Below, in pieces: positions 60,263-64,000 of a DNA stretch of 64,000 nt. Numbering within the stretch: the first letter of the stretch is position 1; the number at the start of each line of letters is the position of its first letter. The notes beneath the pieces are model-generated. The model had not been told where the DNA came from and did not search any database. It was given only the letters and a program-made list of their open reading frames with translations. Source of the stretch: Streptomyces sp. NBC_00490 (GTDB lineage Bacteria > Actinomycetota > Actinomycetes > Streptomycetales > Streptomycetaceae); NCBI RefSeq assembly GCF_036013645.1, contig NZ_CP107869.1, positions 8,308,001-8,372,000 on the forward strand, written 5' to 3'. The translations under genes were made by a program, and so were the position numbers.

Positions 60263-61162
60263 ATGGCGCACGACCACCACGATCACACCCACGACGTTCG
60301 CGGCCACTCCCATGACCACGCCGACATCGACTGGGCCGAGATGGCCCCGATGCTGGAGGAGCAGGCCGAGCTGTACATGCCGATGTACGAGCGGGCGATG
60401 GCCTGGCTCGCCAAGCGGCAGACCGAGCCCGGGCTGGTCGTCGACGCGGGCAGCGGACCCGGTGTCGCCTCCTGTCTGCTCGCCGAGAACTTCCCCGGCG
60501 CCCGGATCGTCGCCGTCGACGGCTCCGAGCCGCTTTTGGAGCGGGCCCGCGAGCGGGCGGCCCGGCTCGGCGTCGCGGACCGGTTCAGCACCCTCACCGG
60601 TGAACTGCCAGGCGTACTGGAGGAGTTGGAGTATCCGGCCGACCTGATCTGGGCCAGCTGGAGCCTGCACCACCTCGGCGACCAGCGGGCCGCCCTCGCC
60701 TCGTTCGCCGACCGGCTCGCGCCCGGCGGCACGCTGGCCCTGCTGGAGGGCAGCCTCCCCACCCGGTACCTGCCCCGCGACATCGGCATCGGCCGCCCCG
60801 GACTCCAGGCCCGGCTCGACGCGCTGCACGAGGACTGGTTCAGCCAGATGCGGGCCGGGCTGCCCGGCACCGTCGACGTGATCGAGGACTGGCCGGCGCT
60901 GCTGGCCTCCGTCGGCCTCAAGCCCACCGGCACCCGCAGCTTCCTGCTCGACCTGCCCGCGCCGACCACGGACCGGGCCCGCCATGTCGCCGTCAACACC
61001 CTGACCCGGATGCGCGAGGTCCTCGGCGACCGTCTCGACGCCGAGGACCGCGCCACCCTCGACCGGCTCGTCGACCCCGACGACAAGGCGAGCATCCACC
61101 ACCGCCCGGACGTCTTCGTCCTGGCGGCGCGCACGGTGCACACGGCCGCCCGCGGCGTCTGA
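60263..61162 (+). CDS. SAM-dependent methyltransferase with His-rich N-terminus
   Basis: 299 aa from the ATG at 60263. The first ~24 residues hold eight His (AHDHHDHTHDVRGHSHDH), a metal-binding type of tract. SAM motif I is VVDAGSGPGVASCLL (about 62-76), motif II AVDGSEPLLERA, and ADLIWASWSLHHLGD follows. The His tract could bind Zn or Ni, or simply be a flexible start. The target is unknown. It is a single gene after the cellulase island. Confidence 0.83.
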   Translation: MAHDHHDHTHDVRGHSHDHADIDWAEMAPMLEEQAELYMPMYERAMAWLAKRQTEPGLVVDAGSGPGVASCLLAENFPGARIVAVDGSEPLLERARERAARLGVADRFSTLTGELPGVLEELEYPADLIWASWSLHHLGDQRAALASFADRLAPGGTLALLEGSLPTRYLPRDIGIGRPGLQARLDALHEDWFSQMRAGLPGTVDVIEDWPALLASVGLKPTGTRSFLLDLPAPTTDRARHVAVNTLTRMREVLGDRLDAEDRATLDRLVDPDDKASIHHRPDVFVLAARTVHTAARGV

Positions 61163-61165
61163 TGC

Positions 61166-61327
61166 TCAGCAGCGGCCCGGCCGGGCGTAGACGCTGATCT
61201 CCGCGCCCTGCACCCGGCGGGTGCCGCACCGCACGAAGTGCTCGCTCAGCACCCGTCGCTTGAGCAGCACCGCGCAGACCAGCCCGAGCACGGTCGCCCC
61301 GGCGAAGGCCGCAAGGTCGGCGCCCAC
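61166..61327 (-). CDS. Possible small membrane protein
   Basis: 53 aa from a GTG at 61327. It has one hydrophobic stretch (GADLAAFAGATVLGLVCAVLL) and a basic, Cys-containing end (RCGTRRVQ...YARPGRC). No good ribosome site is seen, and the reading frame continues upstream to a stop near 61372. It may be a remnant of a larger gene. The evidence is weak. Confidence 0.3.
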   Translation of the reverse strand: MGADLAAFAGATVLGLVCAVLLKRRVLSEHFVRCGTRRVQGAEISVYARPGRC

Positions 61328-61353
61328 TCGCCGACCACCGTGCCACCTGCGGT

Positions 61354-61386
61354 ACTTGACTTCGAGAACGCTTCAAGTGATCTACT
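61354..61386 (+). promoter_or_regulatory. MerR-type promoter and operator for the SDR gene
   Basis: TTGACT at 61356-61361, a 19-base spacer, TCTACT at 61381-61386. Inside it the dyad ACTTGA (61354-61359) / TCAAGT (61373-61378) is centred in the spacer. Overlong spacers with a dyad of this kind are the hallmark of MerR-family activation. No MerR gene lies within the window. Confidence 0.5.
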
Positions 61387-61420
61387 CCCCGGCATCCGCA
61401 GGACACCACAGGGGGTAACC

Positions 61421-62122
61421 ATGACCGACTCTCCGGTCGCACTGATCACCGGCGGCGGCAGCGGTATCGGCGCCGCGGTCGCACGGCAACTGCTCGCGGC
61501 GGGCCACCGGGTGGCCGTCACCGGGCGAGGTGAGGAGCGGCTGCGCGGCTTCGCCGGGGAACTCGGCAATCCGGCAGAGCTGCTGACGCTCGTCGGCAAC
61601 GCGGCCGACTATGACAGTGTGCGGTCGGCGGTCGACCGTACGCTCAAGGAGTTCGGCCGGCTGGACACGGTCGTCGCCAACGCCGGCTTCGCCACCCACG
61701 ACTCCGTCGCCGAAGGCGACCCCGCCGGCTGGACCGAGATGGTGCTGACCAACGTGCTGGGCCCGGCGCTGCTCATCCGCGCCTCCATCGACGCCCTCAA
61801 GGAGACTCGCGGCCGGATCGTGCTGGTCGGGAGCGTCGCCGGGTTCGTGCCCGGTCCTGGCAACATCTACGGGGCGACGAAGTGGGCGGTGACCGGGCTC
61901 GCCGAGAACACCCGGCGCCAGGTGACCGAGTGGGGCGTCGGCGTGACCCACATCGCGCCGGGCCGGGTGGAGACGCCCTTCTGGGACAGCTACGGCAGCC
62001 TCCCGCCCGGCCACCTCCTCACCGCCGACCAGATCGCCGACTCGGTCGTGTGGGCCATCCGGCAGCCCGAGGGCGTCGACGTCAACACCGTGGTCGTACG
62101 GCCGATCGGCCAGCCCAACTGA
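61421..62122 (+). CDS. SDR family oxidoreductase
   Basis: 233 aa, the classical SDR length. TGGGSGIG (10-17) binds the cofactor, NAG at 87-89, and the triad is Ser138, Tyr150, Lys154 (YGATK). It would oxidise or reduce a small alcohol or carbonyl with NAD(P). CAGGGGG precedes the ATG. Its promoter looks MerR-controlled. The EamA transporter gene starts ~90 bp downstream on the same strand. Confidence 0.9.
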   Translation: MTDSPVALITGGGSGIGAAVARQLLAAGHRVAVTGRGEERLRGFAGELGNPAELLTLVGNAADYDSVRSAVDRTLKEFGRLDTVVANAGFATHDSVAEGDPAGWTEMVLTNVLGPALLIRASIDALKETRGRIVLVGSVAGFVPGPGNIYGATKWAVTGLAENTRRQVTEWGVGVTHIAPGRVETPFWDSYGSLPPGHLLTADQIADSVVWAIRQPEGVDVNTVVVRPIGQPN

Positions 62123-62213
62123 CGACCCTCCTGCCGGACCGGTGGCCGATGCATGGACCGTCGGCGCGCGGGTACGCGGGCGATCTCCGTCACCGTCGCG
62201 AGGATCACGTTCC

Positions 62214-63161
62214 GTGGCACGTACCGACACCGTCCGAGACCGTCTGCGCCCGCCCCGGGAGCCCATGGGCCCGCGAGCCGGGCAGGCGGTCGCCGCACTG
62301 ACGCTGGCCGTGTCGCCGGTGTGCATCGAACTGTCCGGCGCGGACGCCGGTACGGCCTCGGTGTACCGGTGTCTGCTCGCGCTGCCCGCTCTGGTGCTGC
62401 TGGTCCTCCCGGAGTACCGGCGCGAAGGCCCGCCGCCCCGGCGGCAGCTGGTGTACGGACTGGTGGGCGGGGTGCTGTTCGCGGGGGACATGCTGCTGTG
62501 GACCAAGGCGATCGGCGAGGTGGGCGCGGGGCTGTCGACCGTGCTGGTCAATGTGCAGGTCGTCCTGGTGCCGTTGCTGGCCTGGGCGGTGGACCGAGAG
62601 CGCGTCCCGGGCCGTTTCCTGCTGTGGCTGCCGGTCCTGGTCGCCGGTGTGGTGCTCACCGGCGGGCTGTTCGAGCAGGGCGCGAGCGGCAGCGACCCCG
62701 CGGCGGGCACCCTCCACGCGATCCTGGCGGCTCTCAGCTACTCGGGTTTCCTGTTCCTGCTGCGCCGCGGCGGCTTCCACGGCCACGTCCGCACGACATA
62801 CACCGCGGTCGTCTTCTCGGCCACCGTCGCCTCGGCCCTCGGCGGCTGGGCCTGGGGCGCCCTCGACCTCGCCCCGCCCGCGGACACCCTGGCCTGGCTC
62901 GCCCTGGCGGCGCTCACCAGCGGGATCATCGGCTGGCTCATGGTCGCCGTCTACTCGCCCCGGCTCCCGAGCCACGTCGGCGCGGTCCTGCTGCTCCTCA
63001 CGCCCGTCGGGGCGTTGGCGCTTGGGGCGCTGGTACTGGGGGAGCGGCCGTCCCCTGCGCAGTGGGCCGGCGCCGCGCTCATCCTGGTCAGCGCGTACGC
63101 CACGGTGACCGGCCGAAGGGGCGCCCCCTCCTCGGAGGAGGACGCCCCTCGTGACGCCTAG
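62214..63161 (+). CDS. EamA/DMT-family transporter
   Basis: 315 aa from the GTG at 62214 (GAGGA upstream); an ATG at 62265 is the alternative. About ten membrane helices in two EamA repeats: the first has ALPALVLLVLPEYRR, GLVGGVLFAGDMLLWTKAIGEVG and VLVNVQVVLVPLLAW; the second ends with LLLLTPVGALALGALVLGE. The family exports amino acids, nucleosides or drugs; the substrate is unknown. Its stop overlaps that of the convergent RTX gene by 3 bases. Confidence 0.85.
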   Translation: MARTDTVRDRLRPPREPMGPRAGQAVAALTLAVSPVCIELSGADAGTASVYRCLLALPALVLLVLPEYRREGPPPRRQLVYGLVGGVLFAGDMLLWTKAIGEVGAGLSTVLVNVQVVLVPLLAWAVDRERVPGRFLLWLPVLVAGVVLTGGLFEQGASGSDPAAGTLHAILAALSYSGFLFLLRRGGFHGHVRTTYTAVVFSATVASALGGWAWGALDLAPPADTLAWLALAALTSGIIGWLMVAVYSPRLPSHVGAVLLLLTPVGALALGALVLGERPSPAQWAGAALILVSAYATVTGRRGAPSSEEDAPRDA

Positions 63162-63862
63162 CCGAACACCTTGACCTCACAGCCGGACACGTCGTCGATC
63201 GGGTCGACGTAGCAGCGGTCGAAGCCGGCGTGGCCGCGCACCTGGTCCTTCTCGTTGTCCCGGGCGTCAATCGTGTCGTCGCCCGAGTTGCCCAGGAGCA
63301 GGTCCTTCCCGGCGCCGCCCCTGAGCGTGTCCCGTCCGAGGCCGCCGACGAGGGTGTCCGGCCCGGGCCCGCCGTCGAGCGTGTCCTTGCCCGCGCTGCC
63401 CAGCAGCGTGTCCGGGCCGGGGCCGCCGAACAGCCTGTCGTTGCCCCAGTTCCAGGTGAAGTGGATTCCGTCGCCGCCGTAGACGGTGTCCTTGCCGTCG
63501 AACCCCCGGAGCTCGTCGGAGCCCGCATACCCCCGGATGACGTCCTCGCCCTCATTGCCCGCGACCCGGTCGTCACCACTGCCCGCGAGCAGGGTGTCGT
63601 TGCCCCCGCCCCCGCAGACCACGTCCGCGCCGGCGCCGGAGTCGATCCTGTCGTTCCCGCCGAGCCCGTGCACGACATCCTTGGCCGCACCGGTGTTGAG
63701 GGTGTCGGGGCCGTTGCCGCCCCACACCGTGGCGAGGGGGCCGAAGCAGGGCGGTGGTGAGGCCGCCGCCGCGTCCGTCTGTGCGGCGACGAGCATGCCG
63801 CCCGCGAGGGCGACCGCCGCGCAGGCCGCGGTGAACGCCCCTGTTCGTGTTCGTGCCTTCAT
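63158..63862 (-). CDS. Secreted calcium-binding RTX-repeat protein
   Basis: 234 aa from the ATG at 63862. Signal peptide to about residue 33 (TAACAAVALAGGMLVAAQTDA), then a run of GGxGxDxL-type nonapeptide repeats (GGNGPDTL, GGGGNDTL, GGPGPDTL, GGAGKDLL) to ~residue 200. The repeats form a calcium-loaded beta roll. There is no catalytic domain, so this is a stand-alone RTX protein, possibly structural or adhesive. A short Cys-containing end follows (RCYVDPIDDVSGCEV). Confidence 0.87.
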   Translation of the reverse strand: MKARTRTGAFTAACAAVALAGGMLVAAQTDAAAASPPPCFGPLATVWGGNGPDTLNTGAAKDVVHGLGGNDRIDSGAGADVVCGGGGNDTLLAGSGDDRVAGNEGEDVIRGYAGSDELRGFDGKDTVYGGDGIHFTWNWGNDRLFGGPGPDTLLGSAGKDTLDGGPGPDTLVGGLGRDTLRGGAGKDLLLGNSGDDTIDARDNEKDQVRGHAGFDRCYVDPIDDVSGCEVKVFG

Positions 63863-64000
63863 TGCTGAACCCCGTTCGTGGTCCGAATACCTGGAGACCA
63901 CGGTGGACTCACCACGCCCCCGCCACCATTCGCCATTTGACGAATCATCAGGGCCCCTCGACCCCGGAGGCGTACCGTCGAAGGAGCCCGGCGACAGGAG

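Noticed and set aside
57181..60264. A 1027-codon minus-strand frame opposite the GH5 remnant and GH6 gene
   Set aside because: It is an antisense shadow of the GH6 gene; its composition is Val/Gly/Arg/Asp without domains.
1..64000. tRNA or rRNA genes
   Set aside because: I looked for T-arm-like GGTTCGAATCC/GGTTCGAGTCC strings and conserved rRNA stretches on both strands and saw none.
1..64000. Integrated element or phage
   Set aside because: The holin-like and resolvase-like proteins are cellular families here. There is no integrase, transposase, capsid gene or tRNA attachment site, and base composition looks uniform.

Overview
The window is a stretch of high-GC actinobacterial chromosome, almost certainly from Streptomyces. 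The signs are strong third-position G/C bias, many GTG starts, 4-base ATGA/GTGA gene overlaps, a gvpO-A-F-G-Y-Z-J-L-S-K gas-vesicle cluster in Streptomyces order, SigB-type GNNT-N14-16-GGGTAC promoter motifs, a HAIR-like heat-shock operator and a cellulase island with CebR-type operators. I see no tRNA, rRNA, CRISPR array, transposase or complete mobile element.

Layout. 1-6.6 kb: a DUF5107/TPR protein, a VOC protein, a hemerythrin-like protein, a small holin-like membrane protein, an SDR, and a coupled pair (F420-type oxidoreductase and enolase-superfamily enzyme) behind a near-perfect SigB-type promoter. 6.75-11.1 kb: a type II NADH dehydrogenase, a transketolase and a LigD-type primase/polymerase in one overlapping operon. 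11.2-16.4 kb: the ten-gene gvp operon. 16.4-21.9 kb: a small hydrophobic protein, a methyltransferase, a PAP2/lipid-kinase fusion, a histidine phosphatase, an ABC-F protein and a DUF6158 protein. 21.9-29.1 kb: a stress island with a large-subunit catalase, DJ-1/PfpI protein, membrane protein, CBS protein, DUF2795-like protein, PoxB-type ThDP enzyme and a SigB/F/G-family sigma factor.

29.2-39.7 kb holds a secreted protein, an aminotransferase-fold protein without a Schiff-base lysine coupled to a metallo-beta-lactamase-fold hydrolase, a second such hydrolase coupled to a DedA protein, a resolvase-like orphan, a membrane-anchored phosphohydrolase, and a MoxR ATPase paired with a VWA/metallopeptidase protein. 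39.7-49.1 kb holds OsmC, a stand-alone second DnaK with a HAIR-like operator, a DUF574 methyltransferase with its XRE regulator, a second HTH regulator, a pterin dehydratase, another methyltransferase and a WYL regulator divergent from two uncharacterised genes.

49.1-60.1 kb is a plant-polysaccharide island: PL11 rhamnogalacturonan lyase, GH74 xyloglucanase, GH48 cellulase, a GH5 endoglucanase pseudogene broken by several deletions, and a GH6 cellobiohydrolase. The GH48 gene and the GH5 remnant diverge from a region with one perfect and one degenerate TGGGAGCGCTCCCA-type palindrome, so cellobiose-relieved repression is the likely control. 60.2-64 kb ends with a His-rich methyltransferase, an SDR behind a MerR-type 19-bp-spacer promoter, an EamA transporter and a secreted RTX-repeat protein.

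The best leads for new biology are the MoxR/duplicated-metallopeptidase pair, the lysine-less aminotransferase-fold operon, the resolvase-like orphan and the WYL-controlled two-gene unit.
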